From positions 62,001 through 126,000 of the forward strand of contig CALGMR010000002.1 of assembly GCA_937958815.1 (NCBI GenBank): a stretch of 64,000 nucleotides of DNA. Direction: 5' to 3'. Both the position numbers and the translations under genes were made by a program. The notes under the pieces were generated by a model. It saw nothing but the letters and a program-made list of their open reading frames with translations. It ran no database searches and was not told where the DNA came from. Below, in pieces: positions 9,042 to 17,941 of the stretch (the stretch's first letter is position 1; each line of letters starts with the position of its first letter). This DNA comes from an uncultured Rhizobiaceae group bacterium. Its GTDB lineage: Bacteria; Pseudomonadota; Alphaproteobacteria; Rhizobiales; Rhizobiaceae.

Positions 9042-9611
9042 ATGACTGAACTTGCAAACTATCTCAAAACGCGCCGTTCTTCGCTTTCAATATCATTGCA
9101 GGAACCGGGGCCGAATGAAGACCAATTGAACGCAATGCTGTCAATTGCCAGCCGTGTGCCAGATCATGGAAAACTGGCCCCTTGGCGATTTGTTTTGTGG
9201 ACCCCGAACGCTCGCAAAACCATGCATGCGGATTTAACCAAGCTTCTGGCGGACAAACCCGATATGCCGGACCCTGCAAAAAAGCAGCAGGGCACGGATA
9301 AACTTCTTCATGCGCCTTGTGTGGTTGCTGTGATCAGTAAGGCAACCAATCACCCCAAAGTGCCGCAATGGGAACAAATTTTGTCTGCGGGCGCGGTGTG
9401 CCAAAACATGTTGATGGCGGCAAACGCTCACGGGTTTGAAGCGCAATGGCTAACGGCTTGGTATGTATACGACAAAGACGCCAATTCCATTTTGCAACTG
9501 GAAAAGGGGGAGGCTATTGCCGGAATCATCCATATTGGTTCCTCGCAGACCCAGAAGAATGAGCGACCAAGACCAGAACTTGGCGATATTTTTTCAGTGC
9601 GCGAATCTTAG
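9042..9611 (+). CDS. Nitroreductase family protein (YdjA-like)
   Basis: An FMN-dependent nitroreductase-like enzyme of about 189 residues, predicted cytoplasmic. Typical features are TRRSS near the start (the FMN-phosphate-binding arginines), EPGPNEDQLNAMLSIASRVPDHGKLAPWRF, and the late AQWLTAWYVYD and IIHIGSSQ segments. The frame runs up to a GTG at 8991, but the ATG at 9042 gives the usual family start, so it is preferred; neither has a strong ribosome site. The next gene starts 8 bases after its stop, so the two flavin-related proteins are probably co-transcribed. The substrate is unknown. Confidence 0.85.
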   Translation: MTELANYLKTRRSSLSISLQEPGPNEDQLNAMLSIASRVPDHGKLAPWRFVLWTPNARKTMHADLTKLLADKPDMPDPAKKQQGTDKLLHAPCVVAVISKATNHPKVPQWEQILSAGAVCQNMLMAANAHGFEAQWLTAWYVYDKDANSILQLEKGEAIAGIIHIGSSQTQKNERPRPELGDIFSVRES

Positions 9612-9619
9612 GAAGCGAT

Positions 9620-10216
9620 ATGTTTTACAAAGCTGACGAGCAACACGGGCTGGCATACAATCCCTTCAAGGCCATTGTTGCGCCACGCCCAATCGGTTGG
9701 ATATCGACCTTGGACAAAAACGGTGTTCCCAACCTTGCACCATATTCATTCTTCAACGGCATTTGTGACACGCCTATGATTTTGATGTTTTCATCTGGTG
9801 GAATGAAAGATAGTGCCCAACATGCCGCTGATACGGGAGAGTTTACGTTCAACTATGTGAGCAAAACTATGCAGGACGAAATGAATGTTTCTTCCGGCAG
9901 TTTTGCACGCGGTGAAAACGAGTTTGAAAAAGCGGGCCTTGAAATGGTGGCGGGCGAAACTGTTGCCTGTCCGCGTGTCAAAGGTGTTCCAGCTGCGATG
10001 GAGTGCAAAGTCATCGACTTAGTGCAGCCGACGGTGTTGGATGGCTCCAAATCACCTTATATTATGGTTTTGGGTCAGGTGACAGGCATTTTCATCGACG
10101 ATGATATGATCACCGATGGACGTTTTGACCTCAAGAAATCACAACCCATCCTGCGCTCAGGCTACCATGATTATGTGACGTTGGATGATGTGTTTGAGCT
10201 CGTGCGGCCCGGATAA
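9620..10216 (+). CDS. Flavin reductase-like FMN-binding domain protein
   Basis: A 198-residue split-barrel FMN-binding protein of the flavoprotein oxygenase/DIM6-NTAB class. Recognisable segments are YKAIVAPRP-type IVAPRPIGWIST, NLAPYSFFNGICDTPM and FTFNYVSKTMQDEMNVSSG, which shape the FMN site, and a C-terminal RSGYHDY. AGGAAG precedes the ATG by 5 bases and overlaps the stop of the nitroreductase gene, so translation may be coupled. It could supply reduced flavin or act as an oxidoreductase itself; the pairing with a nitroreductase suggests a shared redox role, which is inference. Confidence 0.88.
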   Translation: MFYKADEQHGLAYNPFKAIVAPRPIGWISTLDKNGVPNLAPYSFFNGICDTPMILMFSSGGMKDSAQHAADTGEFTFNYVSKTMQDEMNVSSGSFARGENEFEKAGLEMVAGETVACPRVKGVPAAMECKVIDLVQPTVLDGSKSPYIMVLGQVTGIFIDDDMITDGRFDLKKSQPILRSGYHDYVTLDDVFELVRPG

Positions 10217-10467
10217 AATGCTTCTGTCCTAATGATTTAACGGAATTGATCAGGATGATTTGATCGTTCCAAAATGACACAGTCTCATTTTTTGTCTTGT
10301 TCTTGTCACAATATAAGCCCATAGGTAGGGCTCGATACTAGACGAATGAATTGTTTGCCTCCCATCTTTTGATGGTCTCGCACCAAATCTTACTCCAAGA
10401 TCGAATAACAGGGCAGTGCGCCAATATCGGCGTTGCCCCATGCGTAGACTATTAAAGGAACGCCATC

Positions 10468-10677
10468 ATGACTCCAGGTACAGTTAAATTCTATAATGAA
10501 ACCAAAGGTTTCGGCTTTATTGAGCCAGAAACAGGCGGAGCGGACGTATTCGTTCACGCTACTGCTCTTGAGCGTTGCGGCATGTCAACTTTGTCAGAAG
10601 GTCAAAAAGTGACTTTCGAAACTGACATTGATGCACGTAGCGGCAAGCCTGCTGTAAGCAACATCGCAGCTGCTTAA
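10468..10677 (+). CDS. Cold-shock protein (CspA family)
   Basis: A 69-residue single cold-shock domain that binds single-stranded nucleic acid and acts as an RNA chaperone. RNP1 is KGFGFI (13-18) and RNP2 is DVFVH (26-30). AAAGGAA lies a few bases before the ATG. About 250 bases without a gene precede it, allowing a long structured 5' leader of the kind known for csp genes. Two hairpins follow, the second a good terminator. The exact paralogue cannot be told. Confidence 0.95.
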   Translation: MTPGTVKFYNETKGFGFIEPETGGADVFVHATALERCGMSTLSEGQKVTFETDIDARSGKPAVSNIAAA

Positions 10678-10743
10678 TTTGCACTGCTTTTGAAGCGCGG
10701 GCTTATCGGATACAGATAAACGCCCGCTGCTTTTTCTGTTAGA

Positions 10744-10776
10744 AACCGCTGATCTCTTTTGATCGGCGGTTTTTTT
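10744..10776 (+). terminator. Rho-independent terminator after the csp gene
   Basis: AACCGCTGATC (10744-10754) pairs with GATCGGCGGTT (10761-10771) over 11 bp with one wobble and a 6-base loop, followed by seven T. Its T tract overlaps the stop codon of the converging lyase gene. A second, bulged hairpin (about 10698-10732) lies just before it. Confidence 0.88.
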
Positions 10777-11647
10777 ATGCCTTCGCGGCGCGCAGCAAAA
10801 GCTTTTCGGCTTTGCGAAGGTGAGGGCGATCGAGCATTTCGCCATTGACGGCCAAAACGCCGGGATTGCCCGCTGATGCAAATGCATCGACTATCGCTTG
10901 AGCAAGTTGTATGTCTTCATCGGAAGGTGTGAAGACCTCGTTGATGATAGGCACTTGGGATGGATGAATAGCCATTTTACCGGTGAAACCATCAAACATC
11001 GCTTCCATACATTCATGGTGGAACCCTATTTCGTCTTTGAAGTCGGGGTAGACGGTATCGAGTGGTTCAACGCCCGCAGCGACGGCACCTAACAAGGTTT
11101 GAACCCGCGCAAAGCGAAAAACATCTCTGTATCTGCCATCGTCGTTTCGTCTGCGGATCGCACCAATGTCGGCCGACAAGTCTTCCGCACCCCATGAGAC
11201 CGAGGTCAGGCGCTTGCTTGAACGATGATAGGTGCCAGCGTTTAGAGTGGCGACTGCTGTTTCCGTGATAATGGCAATGATCTTGGTTGACCCATCTTCA
11301 ATATCGGAGCGCACTTCATGAACGCGCAAGAGTGAATCGAGACGGGTGACGTCTTTGCCGTGTTCTGATTTGGGCAGCACAATTCCATCTGGCGCAAATG
11401 GAACAACGGCCGCAAGATCTTCTTCAAACATGTCTGCGTCAAAAGCGTTGATGCGTACAAACAGCTGGGGGCGTTTCTTGAGCGCCACGCTCGTTTTTAA
11501 AAAATTCGCGGCAACCGTTCGCGCATTTTCTTTGGCGTCCAGCGCCACTGAATCTTCTAAATCGATAAACAACGCGTCGGCGCCCGAACCAAGCCCTTTG
11601 GCGAGTTTCTTTTCGCTGTCGCCGGGAACAAAGAGAGCCGAACGCAT
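10775..11647 (-). CDS. CoA ester lyase (HpcH/HpaI-CitE family)
   Basis: A 290-residue TIM-barrel lyase of the citrate lyase beta/malyl-CoA lyase family. It cleaves or forms 3-hydroxyacyl-CoA esters such as malyl-, methylmalyl- or citramalyl-CoA with Mg2+. Visible motifs are MRSALFVPGDSEKKLAKG, ADALFIDLEDSV (metal-binding Glu-Asp pair), LFVRINAF, IIAIITETA (Glu) and SWGAEDLSADIG, with KMAIHPSQ near the C-terminus. The ATG at 11647 overlaps the TAA of the MaoC gene by one base, which argues for translational coupling and for rejecting the upstream GTG at 11692. The exact substrate is not decided by sequence alone. Confidence 0.9.
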   Translation of the reverse strand: MRSALFVPGDSEKKLAKGLGSGADALFIDLEDSVALDAKENARTVAANFLKTSVALKKRPQLFVRINAFDADMFEEDLAAVVPFAPDGIVLPKSEHGKDVTRLDSLLRVHEVRSDIEDGSTKIIAIITETAVATLNAGTYHRSSKRLTSVSWGAEDLSADIGAIRRRNDDGRYRDVFRFARVQTLLGAVAAGVEPLDTVYPDFKDEIGFHHECMEAMFDGFTGKMAIHPSQVPIINEVFTPSDEDIQLAQAIVDAFASAGNPGVLAVNGEMLDRPHLRKAEKLLLRAAKA

Positions 11648-12099
11648 TAGGCCGGTTTCCTGCGCATCATGGCTTGTCTGCGACAAGTGCACACCAAAAC
11701 ATCATCTTGATTGTAAGCGCGGTGGATGAAATCCACGATGCCGCGATCTGGCTTTGATTTGGAGGCCCGAACGGCTGCGACTTCAGTTGTGACGCGAATG
11801 CTGTCACCATGAAACAGCGGGTGAGGGAAGTTGGTCTCGCTCATGCCCAGATTGCCAATTGTGGTGCCAAGCGTCGTATCACCAACCGAGATGCCAATCA
11901 CTGTTCCAAGGGTTAGCAACGAATTCACCAAAGGCTGTCCCCATTCGGTTTTTGCCGAAAAATGGCGGTCGATATGCAGTGGTTGAGGGTTCATTGTCAT
12001 GGTCGAAAACGACATATTTTCGCTTTCTGTGATTGTTTTTGTCAGCTCGTGTTCAAAAATATGACCCACGACAAACTCATCCAAATACAATCCAGCCAA
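11647..12099 (-). CDS. MaoC-like (R)-specific enoyl-CoA hydratase
   Basis: A 150-residue single hot-dog protein of the MaoC dehydratase family. The hydratase motif appears as MNPQPLHIDRHFSAKTEWGQPLVNS, where Asn replaces the usual Asp while His is kept. AAGGAG lies 8 bases before the TTG at 12099, so TTG is taken as the start; a nearby ATG is out of frame. It overlaps the CoA ester lyase gene by one base. The pairing suggests a two-step pathway: hydration of an unsaturated acyl-CoA, then cleavage. Itaconyl-/mesaconyl-CoA chemistry is the nearest known parallel, but this is inference. Confidence 0.85.
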   Translation of the reverse strand: MAGLYLDEFVVGHIFEHELTKTITESENMSFSTMTMNPQPLHIDRHFSAKTEWGQPLVNSLLTLGTVIGISVGDTTLGTTIGNLGMSETNFPHPLFHGDSIRVTTEVAAVRASKSKPDRGIVDFIHRAYNQDDVLVCTCRRQAMMRRKPA

Positions 12100-12295
12100 A
12101 GCGCATTCTCCTTGAAACTCACGGCCTTACGCTAAAACGGGGACGAGATTGATACAAGCCGACTGCCTTAGATTTTATGGTTAGCGAAGCTCTAAAATTC
12201 ATAGTGAACGAACCATTAAGGTTTGTGCGCTAGGTTGACCACAACCCAAAGTGTTCTGGGTGTGTATTTGTTGCGTGAGTTGAGTGGAGTTGAGT

Positions 12296-13408
12296 ATGTT
12301 TGTAGAGCGTTATATGGCGTGGTCCGTCGGGGCGAGCGCAGAAGAACGGGCAGAAGCTATTGTAGAGCTCGCTCGTCATTACATCGACGATCAGATCGAT
12401 CCCGATGAAGTTTCTTCCACAGAGTTGGTTTTCACCCTTTATCTAGATGATCCAAGCCCAATGGTGCGCCATGCGATGGCGGCAATGTTGGCACCTTCGA
12501 CATCGACACCAAAAACTCTTGTTTGGGGTCTGACGCAGGATCTTCCAGACATTGCTGCTGAAGTTTATGAACATTCACCGCATTTCCGCTCACTTGATTT
12601 GTTGCATGCAGTGGAAGCAGGTTCCGCTCCTGTTCAGTGCGCGGTGGCAAGCCGTGAAGACATTGATCCTGCCACTGTTCGCGCCGTTGCACTTGGTGGT
12701 GATGTAGCTGCAGTTTGCACTTTGCTTGAGAATACAACCGTCGTGCTTGGCCCAAGCCTTAAACACGATATTGCAAGCCGTTTGGGTGATGATCCTGATG
12801 TGCGCACACTGTTGCTTGATCATGACGATTTGAAACCCGCAACTCGCCAGATGCTGTTGCGTCGTCTTACCGGAGCTTTGATGAGCCTGTCTGACGACCG
12901 CGAATGGGGTGACAGTGCGCAAATGGCAAATGCTGCCAATGATGCCTGCAACCGCGTCACCCTCGACATTGCGGCACAAGCTGCTGATGACAACATGGCG
13001 GAATATGTCCAACACTTGTGCGACACCCATCAATTAACACCAGCATTGCTGGTTCGGGCCATTTGCTCCGGCAACATACCCTTGTTTGAAGCAGCGATTT
13101 CAGAACTGTCCGGTGCATCCGTAAAACGCGTGCGCTCAATCGTTGCCCATGGTCGCATTTCAGCGTTCCGTTCTTTGTACAAACGTACGGGCTTGCCCGG
13201 CACGGCGTATGGTGCCTTCGCGTCCGCTATTTCTGTTTGGCAGACAGCCCAAGAAGGGGACAATGTTTTGGCGATGATTATCGCTCGCACTGAAGAGCAC
13301 CCTGAAATAGATGGCGCTTTGCTTGCCTTATTGGGCCGCATGTCTGCGGAAGTAAGCCGCAAAGAAGCTGTTGGCTATGAACGCCAACTGCTCTTGGAAG
13401 CTGCCTAA
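12296..13408 (+). CDS. DUF2336 family protein
   Basis: A 370-residue protein with HEAT-like helical repeats, matching the alphaproteobacterial DUF2336 family as I recall it (DDPSPMVRHAMAAMLA, AVASREDIDPATVRAVALGG, ASRLGDDPDVRTLLL). No signal peptide or catalytic motif is seen, so it is probably a cytoplasmic scaffold or regulator. The ATG at 12296 has GGAG 6 bases upstream; a GTG four codons earlier is less likely. Its stop overlaps the end of the converging exported-protein gene by 4 bases. Function is unknown. Confidence 0.82.
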   Translation: MFVERYMAWSVGASAEERAEAIVELARHYIDDQIDPDEVSSTELVFTLYLDDPSPMVRHAMAAMLAPSTSTPKTLVWGLTQDLPDIAAEVYEHSPHFRSLDLLHAVEAGSAPVQCAVASREDIDPATVRAVALGGDVAAVCTLLENTTVVLGPSLKHDIASRLGDDPDVRTLLLDHDDLKPATRQMLLRRLTGALMSLSDDREWGDSAQMANAANDACNRVTLDIAAQAADDNMAEYVQHLCDTHQLTPALLVRAICSGNIPLFEAAISELSGASVKRVRSIVAHGRISAFRSLYKRTGLPGTAYGAFASAISVWQTAQEGDNVLAMIIARTEEHPEIDGALLALLGRMSAEVSRKEAVGYERQLLLEAA

Positions 13409-13842
13409 TTGTTGATTTGCGGGTTGCCGTTCGGATCATAAATCTGAACCAAAATGCAACCTACAACATATTGGCGTTCTTTTTGATCGCACATGAGAGC
13501 GGCTGCCTTTTCGGCGGCCGTTTTTGTTGCCCAGCCGCAACTGGCTTCGTGCCAATGAACCCCTTCATTGTGTTGTAAAAAGACATCCACCGTCCAGCCT
13601 GCATTGTGACACCATTGGGTTTTGATGCAGTCTTGAGCGCGTATGCCGTTCACTGCACATCTCTTGATCGCACAAGCAAAGCCTTTCTCGGGCGTTTCAG
13701 CCAAACACACTCCGCCACCTTGTTCTGAAGCCTGAACAATTGCGATGCCCTTTGCAGTTTGGGCTTCTGCAGTGTTTGAAAGGGCTAAGGTTGCCCAAAA
13801 GACAATTGAAAGCGTTGCTAAGATACGAACCATGGTTTTCAA
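13405..13842 (-). CDS. Small exported cysteine-rich protein, DUF4189-like
   Basis: A protein of up to 145 residues with a signal peptide ending near ALSNTAEAQ. The mature part has paired cysteines (VCLAE, FACAIKRCAV, DCIKTQWC, SCGWATKTAAEKAAALMC, GCILVQ) and the pattern of an Ala-rich helix followed by a Cys, which recalls DUF4189 proteins. The frame opens with a TTG at 13842, with an ATG three codons later at 13833; neither ribosome site is strong. The periplasmic location and disulfides are inferred. No function is known. Confidence 0.65.
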   Translation of the reverse strand: MKTMVRILATLSIVFWATLALSNTAEAQTAKGIAIVQASEQGGGVCLAETPEKGFACAIKRCAVNGIRAQDCIKTQWCHNAGWTVDVFLQHNEGVHWHEASCGWATKTAAEKAAALMCDQKERQYVVGCILVQIYDPNGNPQINN

Positions 13843-13936
13843 ATATGCCTGTTGATGCGATTTTTTACCGTATCACAGGTTTATGGGTATTGCGCAGGGC
13901 AGGGTGACTTGTTATGAGCGCGCAGCTTACAGGTTA

Positions 13937-14021
13937 GCGGCTGTGGCGGAACTGGTAGACGCGCCAGATTTAGGTTCTGGTATCGAGAGATGTGGGGGTT
14001 CGATTCCCTTCAGCCGCACCA
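13937..14021 (+). tRNA. tRNA-Leu (anticodon UAG)
   Basis: An 85-base tRNA with encoded CCA. The acceptor arm pairs GCGGCTG (13937-13943) with CAGCCGC (14011-14017), followed by discriminator A and CCA. The anticodon stem CCAGA/TCTGG closes the loop TTTAGGT, giving anticodon UAG for CUA codons. A variable arm typical of tRNA-Leu lies between anticodon and T arms, and the T loop reads GGTTCGATTCC. No integrase or attachment duplication is seen next to it. Confidence 0.95.
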
Positions 14022-14115
14022 AGCATTTTCGAAAATAAAATGACGTTCAGCAGTTGCACGCCTCACAGTGCAGGGCGCAACCGTCTACGGATATTGAGTG
14101 TTCACCGTCAGCGAG

Positions 14116-15204
14116 TCAAACCTGTGATGGTTCGTTCTTGATGAACCGTCCGCACATAGACCAAATGATCCAGGTGGCGATGATCGATACGTAGCCGTCA
14201 ATGGCATAATGCCACAACAGATGCACTGAGCCCAACAGAATGGCAATGAAGAACATCGTGTAAGCTATTCCGAAATAGGTGCCTTTTTTCCAACCGAATA
14301 AGGCCATAAGGAATGCGATCGAAACATGCATGCTTGGCATTGCAGAAATGCCTTTGACGATATTGGCGCTGTCGCGGTTGATGTAGCTTTCCCACAAAAC
14401 TTCTTTGATTTCGAACATGTACAAACCATGTTTGTCGTTGATCGCGGAAAGATAGTTTGCTGCGTCGAAATATGGGTTCGTTGCGTCTGCCAGAATTCTA
14501 TCAAAATAAATGGGGCCAGCAGAAGACAGAAGAGTGGCCATAACACCACCGATCAAAGCCCAGCACATCACAAATGATGTTATAAATTGCAACCGAAGTT
14601 TGTTGTTTTGGCGGGTGCCCACTTGCCAGAAAAACGTGGTGAAAAGGACGGGGAACCACAAATAATAGAGTTTGTGCATAACCACAGTTACATATTCATA
14701 ACCCAACACAGGTTGCAGCAATGCCCACGGTTGGTGACCAAAATGCAGAATGCGGTCCCAAATTACGAATTTGGCGTCATAAGAAAACGGGATGATTTCA
14801 GGGATCGACGCTTTCAAAACCAAGAAGGAGGAGAGAACAAATGCCAGTCCGGTTGTTCCGAAAATTATTCTCCAGGTATTTTCCCTCGTCAGAATATTTT
14901 CGCGCACTGCTTGATAAGCAAACTTGATTGGGCTGCTCTTTGGCCGCTCTTTTATCAGCACTATTGTGATGTACACCGTGACTGCAATCGTACCAAAGAT
15001 CAAAATGGATCGGACGAAATAGCCGACAACATCGAAAACATACTGAATGTCGGCATAGCCCGTTGCGAGATTGAGAACCAAAAAAGTCAGCAGATAGAAC
15101 AAGACGCAAAAATAAAGATAGTTCTTGTGCTCTTTGAAGGCCGCCGCAGCAGTTGCACCGAAATTCGACTTTTTGCTGGTATACTCGACTGCGTTGACGC
15201 TCAT
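14116..15204 (-). CDS. PAP2-family integral membrane phosphatase/phosphotransferase
   Basis: A 362-residue polytopic inner-membrane protein with about eight hydrophobic helices. The C-terminal half carries the PAP2 phosphatase signatures GISAMPSMHVS (motif C2, His) and GSVHLLWHYAIDGYVS (motif C3, His and Asp), in the form seen in the PAP2_3/inositolphosphotransferase-like branch. Members dephosphorylate or transfer lipid phosphates at the outer face of the membrane. The start ATG at 15204 has no strong ribosome site. It is divergent from trigger factor across a 460-base gap. The substrate is unknown. Confidence 0.85.
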   Translation of the reverse strand: MSVNAVEYTSKKSNFGATAAAAFKEHKNYLYFCVLFYLLTFLVLNLATGYADIQYVFDVVGYFVRSILIFGTIAVTVYITIVLIKERPKSSPIKFAYQAVRENILTRENTWRIIFGTTGLAFVLSSFLVLKASIPEIIPFSYDAKFVIWDRILHFGHQPWALLQPVLGYEYVTVVMHKLYYLWFPVLFTTFFWQVGTRQNNKLRLQFITSFVMCWALIGGVMATLLSSAGPIYFDRILADATNPYFDAANYLSAINDKHGLYMFEIKEVLWESYINRDSANIVKGISAMPSMHVSIAFLMALFGWKKGTYFGIAYTMFFIAILLGSVHLLWHYAIDGYVSIIATWIIWSMCGRFIKNEPSQV

Positions 15205-15665
15205 GGCTCTGTTGGGATTTAGGAATTTCGCTGGTCAAACCATGGTGGAATTTCATTAATAAATGATTGGGTTCGACCAGGCTGTAGAAATCGAAAAGTC
15301 GAGCCTTACATGAAACTCCGAAAAGCAAGTGCAACTTGTCTCGTGAACCTTGGTACCCTTCCCATTTGGTTTGCCGAGTTTTTCTCGCCATTTGTCTACG
15401 GCAATAATCATGTCTTTTTGATTGTGATCTCAAGGATAAAGCCAGTAGTTCAATGAACTGCATAGGAACCGCGCTTTCCCCATTGCCCCCATCGAAGTGA
15501 TTTGCTAATGACGCGCCAACGTTGTCGGGGTTCCTGGCGGTGGGCGTGTGCCTGTTTGCCTCCAAAGCCCTGACTCTTCCATTCCGCACCATTGCGACAA
15601 CTCTGCGGCCTTGGGTTCGGCTCACACCGGAACAAGCCGCGATTGAATAGTACGAGGACTGACCT
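15205..15665. other. Intergenic region between PAP2 gene and tig
   Basis: A 461-base divergent spacer with no supported gene. Open frames here are extensions of shadow frames from tig or PAP2. It must hold promoters for both genes, but I cannot mark them convincingly. Confidence 0.5.
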
Positions 15666-17012
15666 ATGAAGGTAACCGAGACGCTCAACGACGGCTTGAA
15701 GCGCGAAATTACAGTAACGATTCCAAGCGCTGACATGACTGCAAAACGTGATGAGCGTCTTGTCGATTTGAAAGACAAGGTCAAGATCAATGGCTTCCGT
15801 CCTGGCAAAGTTCCGTTGTCTCACGTGTCCAAAATGTACGGCAAATCGGTTATGGGTGAGTTGGTCAATGAATTGATCGACGAGCAGACAAAAGCTGTTC
15901 TTGCGGAACGCAAAGAAAAAGCTGCACAACAGCCAAGCATTTCCATGACGGAAGACGAAGCTGAAGCTGAAAAAATTATCGACGGTCAGCAAGATTTTGA
16001 ATTCAAGATCTCTTATGAAGTGATTCCGCCGTTTGAAGTTGCAGATTTCAAAAAGCTCAAAATTGAACGTCCGATTGTTGATGTGTCTGATGGCGAGATC
16101 AACGAGCAAATTGAGCGCATTGCTGAGAGCAACAACACTTACGAAACCAAAAAGGGTAAAGCTGCTGATAAAGATCAGGTGACAATGGATTACCTTGGTA
16201 AAATTGACGGCGAACCTTTTGATGGCGGCGCTGACCAAGGTGCGAAACTTGTTTTGGGCTCAAACACGTTTATTCCAGGTTTTGAAGAGCAGTTGGTCGG
16301 CACAAAAGCAGGTGATGAGCTTGAAGTTAAGGTGAAATTCCCTGACGAGTATGGCGCGGAGCATCTTGCTGGCAAGGACGCGGTGTTTGAAGTGACCGTT
16401 CATGAAGTTGGCAAGCCGGGCAAAGTTGCAATTGATGACAAACTTGCTGAAGGCCTCGGTCTTGAGAACCTTGAAAAACTAAAAGAGGTCGTAAAAGGCC
16501 AGGTGGAGAGCCAATACGGGACGCAAACTCGCCAAAAAGTGAAGCGTCAATTGCTTGATCAATTGGATGAGCAACATCAATTCGAGTTGCCAGAAGGCAT
16601 GGTCGAGCAGGAGTTCAACAACATCTGGGCGCAAATCACTGGCGATCTAGAGCAGGCTGGCAAGACCTTTGAAGACGAGGACACAACCGAAGAAAAAGCC
16701 AAAGAAGACTACATGAAACTGGCCAAGCGCCGTGTTCGTTTGGGCCTTGTTTTGGCTGAAATCGGCGAAGATGCAAAAGTTGAAGTGAGCGAAAGCGAAT
16801 TGCAGAATGCTTTGATGCAGCAAGTGCGTCAGTATCCTGGTCAAGAACAGGAAGTGTACGACTTCTTCCGCAAGAACCCTGATGCAATTGGCGGTTTGCG
16901 TGCGCCTTTGTTTGAAGAGAAAGTGGTCGATCACATTCTTGAAAACGCAACCGTTGAAGACAAGGTTGTGACCAAGGAAGAACTTATGAAAGAGGATGAA
17001 CTTCCGGTCTAA
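15666..17012 (+). CDS. tig: Trigger factor, ribosome-associated chaperone
   Basis: A 448-residue peptidyl-prolyl isomerase and chaperone that binds near the ribosomal exit tunnel. The N-terminal ribosome-binding domain has the signature GFRPGKVP (43-50). The FKBP-type PPIase domain follows from about residue 168 ([14 protein letters not shown], then [17 protein letters not shown]), and the C-terminal helical arms carry the chaperone cradle. GAGG lies 7 bases before the ATG. It ends in a strong symmetrical terminator. In many genomes it precedes clpPX, which is not the case here. Confidence 0.98.
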   Translation: MKVTETLNDGLKREITVTIPSADMTAKRDERLVDLKDKVKINGFRPGKVPLSHVSKMYGKSVMGELVNELIDEQTKAVLAERKEKAAQQPSISMTEDEAEAEKIIDGQQDFEFKISYEVIPPFEVADFKKLKIERPIVDVSDGEINEQIERIAESNNTYETKKGKAADKDQVTMDYLGKIDGEPFDGGADQGAKLVLGSNTFIPGFEEQLVGTKAGDELEVKVKFPDEYGAEHLAGKDAVFEVTVHEVGKPGKVAIDDKLAEGLGLENLEKLKEVVKGQVESQYGTQTRQKVKRQLLDQLDEQHQFELPEGMVEQEFNNIWAQITGDLEQAGKTFEDEDTTEEKAKEDYMKLAKRRVRLGLVLAEIGEDAKVEVSESELQNALMQQVRQYPGQEQEVYDFFRKNPDAIGGLRAPLFEEKVVDHILENATVEDKVVTKEELMKEDELPV

Positions 17013-17044
17013 ACTGGTTGATTTTGAATCTTAAAAACAAACAA

Positions 17045-17073
17045 GGGCTGCGAAGAATTTCGCAGCCCTTTTT
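17045..17073. terminator. Bidirectional terminator between tig and a small exported-protein gene
   Basis: GGGCTGCGAA (17045-17054) pairs exactly with TTCGCAGCCC (17059-17068) around GAAT, with A-rich sequence before and a T run after. The flanks are also complementary, so it can work for both converging genes. Confidence 0.9.
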
Positions 17074-17102
17074 GTTTGTGGGTGTAGAGATTGCGCGCGT
17101 GT

Positions 17103-17387
17103 CTAGTCGCAAACAATTGCACGTTCACCACGATAGGTGATGTATGAGCATCGGCTCACTCCGCCTGTTCTATGGTCGAATACGGCTTTCGCGCCAGCGG
17201 CCCGACGGACTTCTGGAGATATTGGTTTGCCGAGTTTGAAATGAGGTCTTTTAATGCGCTTTAGTTCCTTTTGCGCGTAGGCAGATGATTTTTGGCCGAT
17301 GCGTTCTTTAGCGAATGCGCCGGCAGCGCCAAAGGATGAGAACGCGATTGTTAGGGCGGAAGCTGCGATTATTAGTTTGGAAGTCAT
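17103..17387 (-). CDS. Small exported protein of unknown function
   Basis: A 94-residue protein. The ATG at 17387 is chosen because GGAG sits 7 bases upstream and translation opens with a signal peptide (MTSKLIIAASALTIAFSSFG, cleaved near AFAKE). The mature domain is basic, with a PHFKLGKPISPEVRRAAGAK segment and a C-terminal RCSYITYRGERAIVCD holding two cysteines that could pair. It resembles short periplasmic proteins conserved in Rhizobiales, but I cannot name a family. It shares the tig terminator. Confidence 0.65.
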   Translation of the reverse strand: MTSKLIIAASALTIAFSSFGAAGAFAKERIGQKSSAYAQKELKRIKRPHFKLGKPISPEVRRAAGAKAVFDHRTGGVSRCSYITYRGERAIVCD

Positions 17388-17442
17388 CTGTATTCTCCAT
17401 GAACTGTATTTTGCCTGATAGGGGTGATGTGGGAACTCTTTT

Positions 17443-17637
17443 TCAAATTGCTTGCTTCCTCCGCTTTTCGTGATGTCCCGTGGTGAATAAACGCAGACTT
17501 TCTTTGTTAGTTTCAAAGATGAGCGCACTGAGCAATTTTTTTAATTCGCGCTCTCCACGAGAGTTGTCGGCATGGCTGAAGCTAAAAGATCCAGCAACCA
17601 AAGCGTCTGCAGCTGCAATTACGATGAGGGGTCTCAT
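17443..17637 (-). CDS. Possible small exported peptide
   Basis: A 64-codon frame upstream of, and on the same strand as, the small exported-protein gene. It begins with a signal-like segment (MRPLIVIAAADALVAGSFSF, then SHADN) followed by a charged helix and a basic tail. The ribosome site is poor and the frame overlaps an opposite open frame, so it may be chance. Recorded because the leader resembles that of its neighbour. Confidence 0.25.
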   Translation of the reverse strand: MRPLIVIAAADALVAGSFSFSHADNSRGERELKKLLSALIFETNKESLRLFTTGHHEKRRKQAI

Positions 17638-17941
17638 GTCCGACACCATGTTTCTTGTAACAAGGTGCACCGTAACTGTAGTTTGTGGCAAATAACGTCT
17701 GTTCCACTAATTGTGATGTCAGATTGAACAGAGTTGGTTCAAAGCCCCGAATTTCTTGTTTTTTATCGGGGAGATTTCACGTCTTGTGTCAATTCTGCAA
17801 CATACGATTAAGAACTAATCGTCTATACAATTTCCGAGAAGAGCTGCCGTTATTCAACCACAAATCACGCGCAAAGCGTTTTGACATGGTCGAAGGCGTT
17901 CTACTTGGGGAAGCTTCAGGCCAAAAAAGGATATTCGACGC
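17638..17941 (+). other. Leader region of ilvD
   Basis: No gene is seen. It holds two inverted repeats: CCCCGA/TCGGGG (17745-17750 with 17766-17771, T-rich loop) and ACGATTA/TAATCGT (17804-17810 with 17816-17822). Either might be an operator or leader hairpin for ilvD; there is no leader peptide rich in branched-chain codons that I can point to. Confidence 0.4.

Noticed and set aside
13937..14115. tRNA-Leu as an integration site
   Set aside because: No integrase gene or repeated tRNA 3' end is found in the neighbourhood.
15450..16238. 262-codon minus-strand frame over the tig start
   Set aside because: Rich in Phe, His and Arg as expected from antisense of tig; no family look or ribosome site.
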